A stretch of DNA of 64,000 nucleotides, from NCBI GenBank assembly GCA_964649085.1, contig CAZYPN010000021.1, positions 1 to 64,000 on the forward strand, read 5' to 3'. Below, piece after piece: positions 32,178-40,460 of this stretch. Position numbers and translations under genes: made by a program. Under the pieces are notes generated by a model. That model made no database searches, was not told the DNA's origin, and saw only the letters and a list, made by a program, of their open reading frames with translations. The stretch is from JADMJV01 sp964649085. Lineage in GTDB: Bacteria > Vulcanimicrobiota > Xenobia > Xenobiales > JADMJV01. Every line of letters begins with the position of its first letter. The first letter of the stretch is position 1.

Positions 32178-33472
32178 GTCAGGTGCGAGGCGAGCCGCGA
32201 GACGACTTCAGTGACAATGCTTACGAGCGGGGACGGCTGCTTTATCAGCATCGGCGCTATAAGGAAGCCCTGGGCCAGTTTGTCGAAGCCCTGAAAGAGC
32301 GTGGTGACGACCCTTATGCCATGGCCTATATCGGGCTGTGCTGGCTGCACCTGGGCCAGAAAAAACGGGCCACCGAAGTGGTTCAGCAGGCGATTTCCAT
32401 GGATCCCGACTGCATCTTTGCTCACTCGGCACTGTGTGAAATTTATCGCAGTCGGCGCATGGGGGCGGCGGCTCAAGAGGCCATCCAGAAGGCTCTGGCC
32501 CTGTCTCCCGAGCGAGCCGACCTGCTGGGGGTCGCGGCCATGGTCGCCTGCGATCAGAAGCGCTGGCAGGAGGCGCTCGAGTTGACGTCGCGGGGGCTGG
32601 CCCTGAATACCGGTGACGAAACCTGTACTCACGCTCGGGCCTGGGCGTTGGTCAATTTGGGAAGATTTGCCGAAGGCGAGGATTTGCTCAACGAGCTCCT
32701 TCGCGAGCACCCCGAGGACGCTCACGCCCTCTGCAGCCTGGGCTACTCGGCCCTGCGCCAGGGCCAGCGCGAACGCGCCCTGGAACAGTTCTCTTCGTCG
32801 TTGGCGCTCGACCCCGAGGGTGAGATGGCCCGAGATGGCTTCCTTGACGCCCTGCATATGAAATACCCTATCTACGGTTGGGTGGTCCGTTACTTGCTCT
32901 TTGTCTCTTCGCTGCCCGACAAGCTGCGTTGGGCGCTGCTGGTGGCCGAGCACTTCGCCGAGCGTTTCCTCAAGGAGCTGGCCCAGCGCTATCCGGCACT
33001 GCGTCCCCTGGTGGGCTGGTTGCTGTGGGGATGGTCGATTTTTTCCTATCTGACCTTCACCGCTCGCCCGCTCTGCAATTCCCTGCTGCGTTTTAATCGC
33101 TATGGGCGCAAGTTGCTCAAGCCTGAGGAGGTGGTCGAGAGCAATCTGGTTACCGGTTCCATCCTGGTCGGCATGGCGGCCTGGGGCTGGTGGCATTGGA
33201 CCCATCGGGTCTGGTCACTGGTGGCCTGCATCATTTATTTCACGCTGGTGGTGCCGGCCACCAACATCTTCTCCTGTCCGCCCGGCTGGCCACGCAAGCT
33301 GATGGCGGGTTTCTTCGCTGCCCTGGCGATTATTGGCAATCTGGCCATCTGGGGCTTTTTCGACAACCCGCTCAGCGGCGGCGGCGCTTTGGAGCTGCTG
33401 CGCATCTATGGCTGGTTGCTGCTGATCAACCAGTTGGTGGCACTCAAGCTTGATCGCTCGGCACGCGACTGA
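32174..33472 (+). CDS. TPR protein with C-terminal membrane segments
   Basis: This 432-residue protein has about six TPR repeats in residues 10-230 (GRLLYQHRRYKEALGQFVEAL, GLCWLHLGQKKRATEVVQQAI, ALALSPERADLLGVAAMVACDQKRWQEALEL). Four or five hydrophobic segments fill the rest (LVGWLLWGWSIFSYLTF, VTGSILVGMAAWGW, LVACIIYFTLVVPA, AGFFAALAIIGNLAIWGFF). It probably recruits partners to the inner membrane. Translation is coupled to the AAA+ ATPase, so the pair likely forms an ATPase-adaptor complex. Confidence 0.88.
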   Translation: MSQVRGEPRDDFSDNAYERGRLLYQHRRYKEALGQFVEALKERGDDPYAMAYIGLCWLHLGQKKRATEVVQQAISMDPDCIFAHSALCEIYRSRRMGAAAQEAIQKALALSPERADLLGVAAMVACDQKRWQEALELTSRGLALNTGDETCTHARAWALVNLGRFAEGEDLLNELLREHPEDAHALCSLGYSALRQGQRERALEQFSSSLALDPEGEMARDGFLDALHMKYPIYGWVVRYLLFVSSLPDKLRWALLVAEHFAERFLKELAQRYPALRPLVGWLLWGWSIFSYLTFTARPLCNSLLRFNRYGRKLLKPEEVVESNLVTGSILVGMAAWGWWHWTHRVWSLVACIIYFTLVVPATNIFSCPPGWPRKLMAGFFAALAIIGNLAIWGFFDNPLSGGGALELLRIYGWLLLINQLVALKLDRSARD

Positions 33473-33605
33473 CGGCGATTCGCGAAATTGTTAGGGCTAC
33501 TGCACATTTGACCGGCCGCGAGGGGTTTGGCCGCCGTTTCTGGAAACTTTCAGGTGGCCAGGCTAGGCTTGCAGGATACTACAACGACAGAGGGAGCGCG
33601 ACACG

Positions 33606-34163
33606 ATGGCACTGAATATTTTCATCCCCAGTCACGGCGGTCAGGGAGTCAACCTGCAGATCGGTGACACCAACGGCGACGGCAAGGTCGATTTTGGCCT
33701 GGGGGTTCGCCAGTATCAGGGATATGGCAATGGTTATGCCGGTGCCTACAGCGCAGGCGAGGTGGGCTTCAACACCGGCCGTGGGGTCTATCTCGACGGG
33801 ATGAACGGTGCTTCCAACGGCTTTCAACGCCAGGACAACTACTGGGGTATCGACACCAGCGGAACCACTCGTGGCAGCTCCACCTACTCGGACGTATTTG
33901 GCAACTATCAGAACAACCGCTATGCCAACGATGTCTGGGGCAACTATTACCAGGGGAATACCTCGGCCAATATGTGGGGCTACAGCAATAGCGACGTGGC
34001 CGGCAATGCCTGGAACGGCAGCCAGCGCTGGGCCCACCAACAGGGCGATGTTTTTGGCAATTTCGGTTGGAATGCTGGCTCTGTGCCGGCCTACGGTCAC
34101 CGTTGTTACCACGCCGGAGGCGGCTATTCGGCCGGCGGTTGGTTTGGCGGCGGCTGCTTCTAG
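33606..34163 (+). CDS. Gly/Asn/Tyr/Trp-rich repeat protein with calcium-loop motif
   Basis: This 185-residue protein starts at an ATG with GAGGGAG nine bases upstream and is followed by a strong terminator, suggesting high expression. Near the N-terminus, DTNGDGKVD matches an EF-hand/dockerin-type loop, except at the twelfth position (Leu instead of an acid). From residue 75 there are imperfect repeats of D-V-(F/W)-G-N-(Y/F) (for example SDVFGNYQNN, NDVWGNYYQGN, GDVFGNFGWN), and the C-terminus is Gly-rich with two Cys. There is no signal peptide. It resembles structural or amyloid-like coat proteins in composition but matches no family. Confidence 0.8.
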   Translation: MALNIFIPSHGGQGVNLQIGDTNGDGKVDFGLGVRQYQGYGNGYAGAYSAGEVGFNTGRGVYLDGMNGASNGFQRQDNYWGIDTSGTTRGSSTYSDVFGNYQNNRYANDVWGNYYQGNTSANMWGYSNSDVAGNAWNGSQRWAHQQGDVFGNFGWNAGSVPAYGHRCYHAGGGYSAGGWFGGGCF

Positions 34164-34189
34164 TCGTTAGCGAGTTTCAGCGAGCGAAC

Positions 34190-34213
34190 GGGGCTCCTTC
34201 GGGAGCCTCTTTT
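34190..34213 (+). terminator. Strong intrinsic terminator with TTCG tetraloop
   Basis: The stem GGGCTCC/GGAGCCT (34191-34197 with 34202-34208, plus G34190-C34209) closes a TTCG tetraloop and is followed by TTTT at 34210-34213. It lies 26 bases after the stop of the repeat protein and is the clearest terminator in the window. Confidence 0.85.
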
Positions 34214-34258
34214 CATTCCAGGGGGAGGGCGAGGGGTGGGTGCGGAAATCCCTCCGCC

Positions 34259-35152
34259 ATGGAACAGCCAACCCTAACCATGCCCCCTCCCGGCCCCGAC
34301 GGCCATTACGACTCGCCTCCGGTGGCTGCGGTGCGTCGTTGCTGGGAGAGTGTCTGTCAGGGCCAGGCCGACGAGTCGGACCTGCTGCTTACCTTACAGG
34401 CGTTCGCCGATCGGGTTCAGTTTGAGCTGAATCGGCTGGAAGGACAGGTTTTCCAGGGGCAGAGCGACCCTAAGGATCCCATCTTCGCGGCCGTGGTCGA
34501 GGCCTTCGAGCGTCAGCTTGAAGCCGTGGAGAGGATGGCGGAAGAGCTTAACGACCCCGGTCAGGGACACATGGTGGCCGGTCTGGAACTGGCCCTGCAG
34601 GCCAACGATGCCCTGATGAAGGCTCAGTTCGAGCTGGTTCAGCGAGTCCATCATCAGAGTTACGTCGACTGCCCGTTTTGTTCCACCACCAACGAGCGTG
34701 GCTCGGAGCGTTGCTCGAGTTGCTCGCGCAATTTGCCCATGGCCGAGCCCACCGGACAAACCGTGTCGGTGGTGCAGGCCGAGGGGTTGCCCCTGTCTGC
34801 GGGCGAGGGTCGGCCGATGACCGAGAATGCCCTGCGCATCACCCAGGCCGTGGACGCCTATCGCCAGGGTCAGCTGGATTTCGAGCAGCTCTACGCAGTG
34901 CTCGACGAGGTGGAAGAAAAGCTATTGGGGCATCAGGACGGAAACCAGCAGGCCATCGAGGCCGAAGGTGACCCTCAGGGTTATCTGGCCGAAACCCACA
35001 CGGCCCTGGAACGCAGCCTGGAGGCCCTGGATCATATGCGGCTGGCCTGGGATAAAGACGACGATTCGTATTTGGAAGAGGGCTTGCATCGGCTGCATCT
35101 GGCTTCCGATGAGTTGTTGCGGCTCTATTCAGCGCTGACTTCGGGCGCCTGA
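34259..35152 (+). CDS. Zinc-ribbon protein, unknown function
   Basis: ATG 34259 gives 297 residues; the frame open upstream is not supported. The first 130 residues and the last 90 are helical and related in pattern (AFADRVQFELNRLEGQVF, AVDAYRQGQLDFEQLYAVLDEVEEKLL), possibly an internal duplication. Between them lies a zinc ribbon with CPFC (about residue 140) and CSSC about 14 residues later. The protein is acidic, with no signal peptide. It overlaps the end of the convergent FdhF/YdeP gene by 28 bases. Confidence 0.85.
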   Translation: MEQPTLTMPPPGPDGHYDSPPVAAVRRCWESVCQGQADESDLLLTLQAFADRVQFELNRLEGQVFQGQSDPKDPIFAAVVEAFERQLEAVERMAEELNDPGQGHMVAGLELALQANDALMKAQFELVQRVHHQSYVDCPFCSTTNERGSERCSSCSRNLPMAEPTGQTVSVVQAEGLPLSAGEGRPMTENALRITQAVDAYRQGQLDFEQLYAVLDEVEEKLLGHQDGNQQAIEAEGDPQGYLAETHTALERSLEALDHMRLAWDKDDDSYLEEGLHRLHLASDELLRLYSALTSGA

Positions 35153-37440
35153 GTTGACCGGCGCAGGCTGATCACCACCGATTTGGATGCCGGCGTATTG
35201 CTGCCTCGGGCGACCTGTTCGAGCGGTACCAGGGCGTTGGCCTCGGGAAAGTAGGTGGCCGTACAGCCCGCAGGGATCTCATAGGTGATCACCATAAAGG
35301 CCCGGGTGATTCGCTGCTGACCCTGAAAATGCGAGATCAGATCCACCACGTCGCCGCTGCGCAGGCCCTCGGCTTCGGCGTCGGCCGGATGCATCAGAAT
35401 CACCCGGCGGCGCCCGGAAATGCCGCGGTAGCGGTCTTCCAGCCCGTAGACGGTGGTATTGAACTGGTCGTGGGTGCGAATGGTCATCATCCAGTAGTGC
35501 TGCGGGGGCAGGCGCAGGTCGGGGGCCTTCAGCGCAGTAAAGTGGGCCTTGCCGTCCAGCGTGCCAAAGCCGCCCTGGCGCACCGGGTTCGGTAGAGTGA
35601 AACCTTCGGGTTGGCGCACGCGCGCATTGTAGTCCTGAAACCCGGGGATGGTGGCTTCGATTTCGCTGCGAATGCGGTCATAGTTGTGTTGATACACGCT
35701 CCAGTCCACGCCCAACAGTTGCTGGGCCAGGCCGCACACGATGGCCACTTCCGAACGCAGCTGGGCAGAGGCGGGACGGGCCCGACCCTGCGAGCTGTGC
35801 ACGATGCCCATCGAGTTTTCCACGCTGACGAACTGGGGCTGGCCTGCCTGAAGGTCGATTTCGCTGCGCCCCAGACAGGGGAGGATCAGGGCCTGGCGCC
35901 CGGTGACCAGATGCGAACGGTTGAGCTTGGTGGAGATCTGCACCGACATCGCCAGCTGACGTAGCCCCTGGGCACAGGCCTCGGTGTCGGGGGTGGCCGA
36001 CAGAAAGTTGCCCCCCAAGCACACCAGCACCTCGAGCTGGCCGGCTCGCATGGCGCGAATGCTCTCGACGGTATCCAGGCCAGCCTCGCGCGGCGGTGAA
36101 AACTGGAAGCGCTGCCCCAGGGCGTCGAGAAAGGCAGGCTTGGGGTGACAGGTGATGCCCATCGTACGGTCGCCCTGCACATTGCTGTGGCCGCGCACCG
36201 GGCACAGCCCGGCACCCGGGCGGCCGATGGCGCCGCGCAACAGGCAGAGGTTGACCAGCGCCTGGATGTTGTCTACTGCGTTGACGTGCTGGGTGAGCCC
36301 CATGGCCCAGCAGAAGATGATCTTCTGGGTGCCGGCCAGCGCGGCTACCAGGGCTTCCGCCTGGTCTTCACGGATTCCGCACTGCTCCAGCAGTTCCCCA
36401 GGATCCTCGGCGGCCAGAGCGGCTCGGAATTCTTCAAAACCCCCGGTTCGCTCGGCGATAAACGCGTGGTCGACCTTGTCGAGCTCCAGCAGCCGACGGC
36501 AGGCCCACTGTAAAAGCGCCACGTCGCCATTGATGCGCACGGGCAGATGCAGGTCGGCCATGGGCGTTCCCCGGCCGAACAAGGTGGTGGCCGCCTTCAA
36601 CGGGTTCATAAAGTCCTGGGGGTTTTTAAAGGCCACCAGAGCGGCTTCTGCCAGCGGGTTGATCGACACCAACCGGGCCCCGGCCTGGCGCGCTTTCTCC
36701 AGGGTGCTGAGCATTCTGGGATGATTGGTGCCTGGATTCTGGCCGATCAGCACAATCAGGTCGGCCTGCTGGAAGTCCTCGAGCTGAACGGTGCCTTTGC
36801 CCACCCCAACGCTGCCGGCCAGGCCCACGCCGCTGGACTCGTGGCACATGTTGGCGCAATCGGGCAGATTGTTGGTGCCGAAACGCCGCACCATCAATTG
36901 GTAGAGAAAGGCGGCTTCGTTGCTGGTGCGTCCCGAAGTATAAAAGGCCGCTCGTTGCGGCGAGGGCAGGGATCGCAGCTTCTCGGCCAGTTTCTCCAAG
37001 GCCAGTTCCCAGGAGATCGGTCGGTAGTGCACCTCGCCTTCGGGCAACCACATCGGTTGGCAGAGGCGGCCTTGCTGGTTCAGCCAGTAGTCGCTCTGAC
37101 GCGAGAGTTCTTCGACCGAATGCCGCGCGAAAAACTCGGCGTCCACCCGCCGCCGGGTGCCTTCGTCGGCCATGGCTTTGGCCCCATTTTCGCAGAACTC
37201 TGCCAGTGAGCGCTGGCCTGTCGGTTCAGGCCAGGCGCAGCTGGCACAGTCGACCCCCTGGGCCTGGTTGAGCACCCGTAACAGCGAGATGCCCTTGACC
37301 AGCCCGGGCCCCTGAAGGGTGAAACGAGCCGTGGACAGCACTGCCGGCAGGCCGGCCGCCACCGTTTCAGCGGGCCGCAGGCTGTAGGGCTGGTCGGCCG
37401 GCTCCAGCGGGGGTTGGGCCTGTACGTCGCGGGGGTTCAT
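35125..37440 (-). CDS. FdhF/YdeP-family molybdopterin oxidoreductase
   Basis: This 771-residue protein belongs to the molybdopterin/formate-dehydrogenase-like superfamily. It has the Fe-S region GVDCASCAWPEP (CxxC), SGRTSNEAAFLYQL, the cysteine at the molybdenum site in NMCHESSGVGL, VGKGTVQLEDFQQADLIVLIGQNPGTNHPRML and the C-terminal domain FNTTVYGLEDRYRGISGRRRV. Relatives such as E. coli YdeP take part in acid or stress responses. There is no Tat signal, so it is cytoplasmic. The true substrate is unknown. It is the last gene before a gap of one base to the propeller lipoprotein gene. Confidence 0.93.
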   Translation of the reverse strand: MNPRDVQAQPPLEPADQPYSLRPAETVAAGLPAVLSTARFTLQGPGLVKGISLLRVLNQAQGVDCASCAWPEPTGQRSLAEFCENGAKAMADEGTRRRVDAEFFARHSVEELSRQSDYWLNQQGRLCQPMWLPEGEVHYRPISWELALEKLAEKLRSLPSPQRAAFYTSGRTSNEAAFLYQLMVRRFGTNNLPDCANMCHESSGVGLAGSVGVGKGTVQLEDFQQADLIVLIGQNPGTNHPRMLSTLEKARQAGARLVSINPLAEAALVAFKNPQDFMNPLKAATTLFGRGTPMADLHLPVRINGDVALLQWACRRLLELDKVDHAFIAERTGGFEEFRAALAAEDPGELLEQCGIREDQAEALVAALAGTQKIIFCWAMGLTQHVNAVDNIQALVNLCLLRGAIGRPGAGLCPVRGHSNVQGDRTMGITCHPKPAFLDALGQRFQFSPPREAGLDTVESIRAMRAGQLEVLVCLGGNFLSATPDTEACAQGLRQLAMSVQISTKLNRSHLVTGRQALILPCLGRSEIDLQAGQPQFVSVENSMGIVHSSQGRARPASAQLRSEVAIVCGLAQQLLGVDWSVYQHNYDRIRSEIEATIPGFQDYNARVRQPEGFTLPNPVRQGGFGTLDGKAHFTALKAPDLRLPPQHYWMMTIRTHDQFNTTVYGLEDRYRGISGRRRVILMHPADAEAEGLRSGDVVDLISHFQGQQRITRAFMVITYEIPAGCTATYFPEANALVPLEQVARGSNTPASKSVVISLRRSTQAPEVSAE

Positions 37441-37441
37441 A

Positions 37442-38518
37442 CTAAGGCTGAGCCAGTACCGCCGTCTCTACCCAACGGGCCGGACTGAAGAGAGCCTGGC
37501 CAGCTACCGAGGTTAGCGTTCCGTCGGCCTGGATCAGCTGGGAGCGCATGTTGCCGGGGGCGGTGGAGTCGCTGGTGACCAGCCCGGGGAAATCCTCGAT
37601 CAGACTGAAGGCTCCACCACCACCGGGTTGAGCCGCAACCACCACCTGGAACGCGCCGTTGCTGTCGAAACGGAAGACCTTGGTGGTAGCGGCGCTGTCG
37701 TCACCCACAAACACGAGATCGCCCGCAACCTCGAGGTGAGGATGAAAATTGCCCGCATTGCCCAGCCCGATGGAATTCAGCGGAGCCAACGTGCCGTCGG
37801 CGGCGATACGGAAGCTGTTGAGCTGGTCGTTGCCGTCGCTCAGCGAAAACAGGAATTGCCCGGAGGGGTCGATGCCCAGGGAAATGGGGTCATCCAGTCC
37901 GGCCGCCACCGTGCCCAGGGGGGTCAGTGCCCCATTGCCACCGACGCTGAAGCCCAGCACGCTATCGGCGTCGAAATCGGCGAAATAGACAAAGCGTCCG
38001 GTGGGGTCGGCGGCACCGCCCACCAGGTTGACCCCACCTGCTGCCACGCTGGCGGGCGCCAGCGGCGTAAGCTGATTGGCCGAGCCATCGACCGCGAACT
38101 GGTTGATGTTGCCCCCATTGGGATGATAAAGAGCCAGGCCTGAGGGATGGGCCAGCAACTGTTGGAAAGTGCCCGGATTGCTGGTGGCGACGCTGCTGAT
38201 TTGAGTCAGATTGCCGGTAGTGGCGTCCATGTCGAAACAGACGATTTCAGGCGTGGTTGTCAGGGCGTAAAGGCGTGCCAGACTTGGATGCACCTCGAGG
38301 GTAAGGAAATTTCCCGCAATTTGCTGCCGCTCGGGACCAACGGCCCCGCTCTCACGGTTAATGCCGAAGACCCTCAGCAGGTCGGGTGCTCCCGTATTGG
38401 GGCTGCTGTAGGCAAAGAGCTGGTTCAGTTTGATAATCACCTGGCGCTCATCATCGCCGCAACCGCTCACCAATAACCCCAGCCCCACCGCCAGGCCTAA
38501 CCAACACGTTTTTGTCAT
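37442..38518 (-). CDS. Beta-propeller lipoprotein (lactonase-like fold)
   Basis: From ATG 38518, with AAGGAG five bases upstream, the protein has 358 residues. The lipobox LLVSGCGDD anchors it in the membrane. The rest consists of about seven repeats with a propeller pattern (FAYSSPNTGAPDLLRVFGI, VHPSLARLYALT, DPTGRFVYFADFDADSVLGFSVGGNGALTPLG). It resembles 6-phosphogluconolactonase-like proteins but without evident catalytic residues, and may be a binding or sensor protein. It lies divergent to the membrane-fusion/RND genes and next to the molybdo-enzyme gene (one-base gap), so co-transcription with the latter is likely. Confidence 0.88.
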   Translation of the reverse strand: MTKTCWLGLAVGLGLLVSGCGDDERQVIIKLNQLFAYSSPNTGAPDLLRVFGINRESGAVGPERQQIAGNFLTLEVHPSLARLYALTTTPEIVCFDMDATTGNLTQISSVATSNPGTFQQLLAHPSGLALYHPNGGNINQFAVDGSANQLTPLAPASVAAGGVNLVGGAADPTGRFVYFADFDADSVLGFSVGGNGALTPLGTVAAGLDDPISLGIDPSGQFLFSLSDGNDQLNSFRIAADGTLAPLNSIGLGNAGNFHPHLEVAGDLVFVGDDSAATTKVFRFDSNGAFQVVVAAQPGGGGAFSLIEDFPGLVTSDSTAPGNMRSQLIQADGTLTSVAGQALFSPARWVETAVLAQP

Positions 38519-38633
38519 GGAACTCCTTTCCCACCCCAAAAGGGCACGCGCCTTTGGCAGGAGGGCGTTTCGCGAAATCACCTGCCAGATCCCCTCTGGG
38601 GGAGAACGCTTTCGGAAACCGAACTGCGCCTGG

Positions 38634-40460
38634 ATGCCTAAGGCGGTACTGTTGGTTCTACTCCTCTGGCTGGGTTCTTGGGCCCCGGTTTGCTGCCAGG
38701 AGTCGGAAATGGTTCAGGGCATGGCCGGACTTCATCCCCTACGCGCCTGGATTTCACCTACGCCGGTGCGACTCGGGCGTAGCCGCGTTCGGGTGGAGGT
38801 CGGTCCCGTGCGCGAGGGACCCCCCATCGCGGTGGAGGGGGTCCAGTTGCTCGTCGATATGCCCTCGATGCCTCGACAGCGTCCCTTCCGGACCCCTCTG
38901 ATCAGGCGCCCGGATGGCTTTTACGAGGGCGACCTGATACTCACGATGCGAGGAATCTGGAGGGTTCAGTTCCTGGTCAAGACTCCAACCGGCGAGTTTC
39001 GAGTCGTGACCCGAGTGCCTCTGGAAGCGGCGGCCAGCCCCGTGCCGGACCCGAGTCGCGAGTTCTGCGGGCCCGAGGAAAAGGAGGGAGCCCCCGAGGT
39101 CAAGATTCGACTTCTGGGGGGTGGGTCCGCGCGACTGGGCGACAACCGCCTGCGCATCGAAAGTGCCACACCGGCTCGCCGGGCCTATGTTGGTGTCGAG
39201 TTGTCGGGAGTCGCGATGTCTGTTCCGCCCCGCGAGGCTCGTGCCCGCAAAGACGGTAGCTACGAAGTCGAGGTCAACTTTCCCATGGCCGGAGTCTGGC
39301 AGGTAAGGGTCGATCTCGACGGACAGGTCAGTGCGCCCAGCGTTTTCGTGGTCGATCCACCGGGTGCGCCTCAAGGTCAACGACGCCTCTGGTTGTTGGT
39401 CGGGCTGCTGGCCCTGCCCCTTGGGGTGTGGACCTGGCGCAAAGGCCGGGCCCCTGGTCCGGTGGCGCTGGGTTGGGCGATGTGTTTTTCCACGTTGGGC
39501 CTGGCCGTGGCCCTCGAGCGGTTTTGGCCTCGTCCGGGGGAGATGCTGATGGACATGGCGCGGCCCGATTTAGGGCTCGACGTTCTCAGTGCCCCCATGC
39601 CGGTCCAACTGGCCCGGGTTCAGCGGCTTAAGCTCGGTCTGCGCCGCTCCTTTCCGGGCACCGTCGAAGCTGAGAAAATGAGGGTGCTGCGGGCGCCCCG
39701 TCGGGCTGCCGTGCTGGAGGTGGCTGCCCCCGGACAAAGGCTTCGACGGGATCAGCCCGCTGTTCGCCTCGACAGAGGCTGGCTCCCGTCCCCTCTGGCG
39801 GGTGCTGTGTTGAGAACCCTGGTGGAACCGGGACAGGCGGTCGAACCTGGCCAGGCCCTGCTCGAAGTGGCTGAACTCGACCGGGTGAGAATTCGAGCTC
39901 AGGTGCCCGTGATGGTTCGAAATTTGCTGTCGGTAGGGGCCCCGCTGCGAGTTCGAGATGAGATGAATTCCGCCCGCACCCGTCTTCGGGCCCTGTCGGC
40001 CGTGGCCGAGGGCGAGACATGCTGGCTGGAGGCGGTCATCGACAACGACCAGCCCGGCGGGGCTCTGGGCCACGGCGATCGACCTGTTCGCCCCAGTCCG
40101 CCAGGGCAGCCTCCGCTGCTCTTTGCGCTGCAACAGCGGGTCGAAGTGGAATGTCTGCTCGAAGAGGTGGATGGGGCGCTGTGCGTGCCTCGCCAGGGGG
40201 TGCGGTTCGAACCCGAGGGAGCTTCGGTGCTGGTGGCTGAGTCGGTGGCCGGGCAGAAGCTGGTTCGCCGTCGAGAGGTGACGTTGGGGTTGCAGACGCC
40301 TGAAATGATCCAGGTGCTGAGTGGCCTGCGAGAAGGCGAGCAAGTGGTGGCACTCTGCGAGCCAGGCCTCAGGGAGGGCATGGTGGTTACGGCTGGCCGC
40401 TGGGAGGAGGGAAGTTCGGGGGGCCTGTTGATGCCTGAGGACTTCATGGCCGAGCCATGA
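38634..40460 (+). CDS. Membrane-fusion protein with FixH/CARDB-like N-terminal domains (metal efflux)
   Basis: ATG 38634 gives 608 residues with the signal peptide MPKAVLLVLLLWLGSWAPVCCQ; an ATG at 38517 is rejected because the overlapping minus start there has a strong Shine-Dalgarno. Two Ig-like domains (about 40-130 and 145-235) resemble YtkA/FixH folds. Two membrane segments (about 250-300) follow, then a membrane-fusion barrel-sandwich core (RAPRRAAVLEVAAPGQRLRRDQ, PSPLAGAVLRTLVEPGQAVEPGQALLEVAELDRV) and a C-terminal beta domain. It partners the RND pump, whose ATG overlaps its stop (ATGA). Unlike most membrane-fusion proteins, it has an Ig-like head before the pump-binding part. Confidence 0.87.
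   Translation: MPKAVLLVLLLWLGSWAPVCCQESEMVQGMAGLHPLRAWISPTPVRLGRSRVRVEVGPVREGPPIAVEGVQLLVDMPSMPRQRPFRTPLIRRPDGFYEGDLILTMRGIWRVQFLVKTPTGEFRVVTRVPLEAAASPVPDPSREFCGPEEKEGAPEVKIRLLGGGSARLGDNRLRIESATPARRAYVGVELSGVAMSVPPREARARKDGSYEVEVNFPMAGVWQVRVDLDGQVSAPSVFVVDPPGAPQGQRRLWLLVGLLALPLGVWTWRKGRAPGPVALGWAMCFSTLGLAVALERFWPRPGEMLMDMARPDLGLDVLSAPMPVQLARVQRLKLGLRRSFPGTVEAEKMRVLRAPRRAAVLEVAAPGQRLRRDQPAVRLDRGWLPSPLAGAVLRTLVEPGQAVEPGQALLEVAELDRVRIRAQVPVMVRNLLSVGAPLRVRDEMNSARTRLRALSAVAEGETCWLEAVIDNDQPGGALGHGDRPVRPSPPGQPPLLFALQQRVEVECLLEEVDGALCVPRQGVRFEPEGASVLVAESVAGQKLVRRREVTLGLQTPEMIQVLSGLREGEQVVALCEPGLREGMVVTAGRWEEGSSGGLLMPEDFMAEP

Noticed and set aside
33508..33580. Promoter for the repeat protein (TTGACC at 33508, GATACT at 33575)
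   Set aside because: The two hexamers are about 61 bases apart and neither has a partner at the right spacing, so no promoter was called despite the evidence for strong expression.
38517..38633. Upstream in-frame start of the membrane-fusion protein at ATG 38517
   Set aside because: The signal peptide begins only at 38634, and the minus-strand gene uses the same CATG with a good Shine-Dalgarno.
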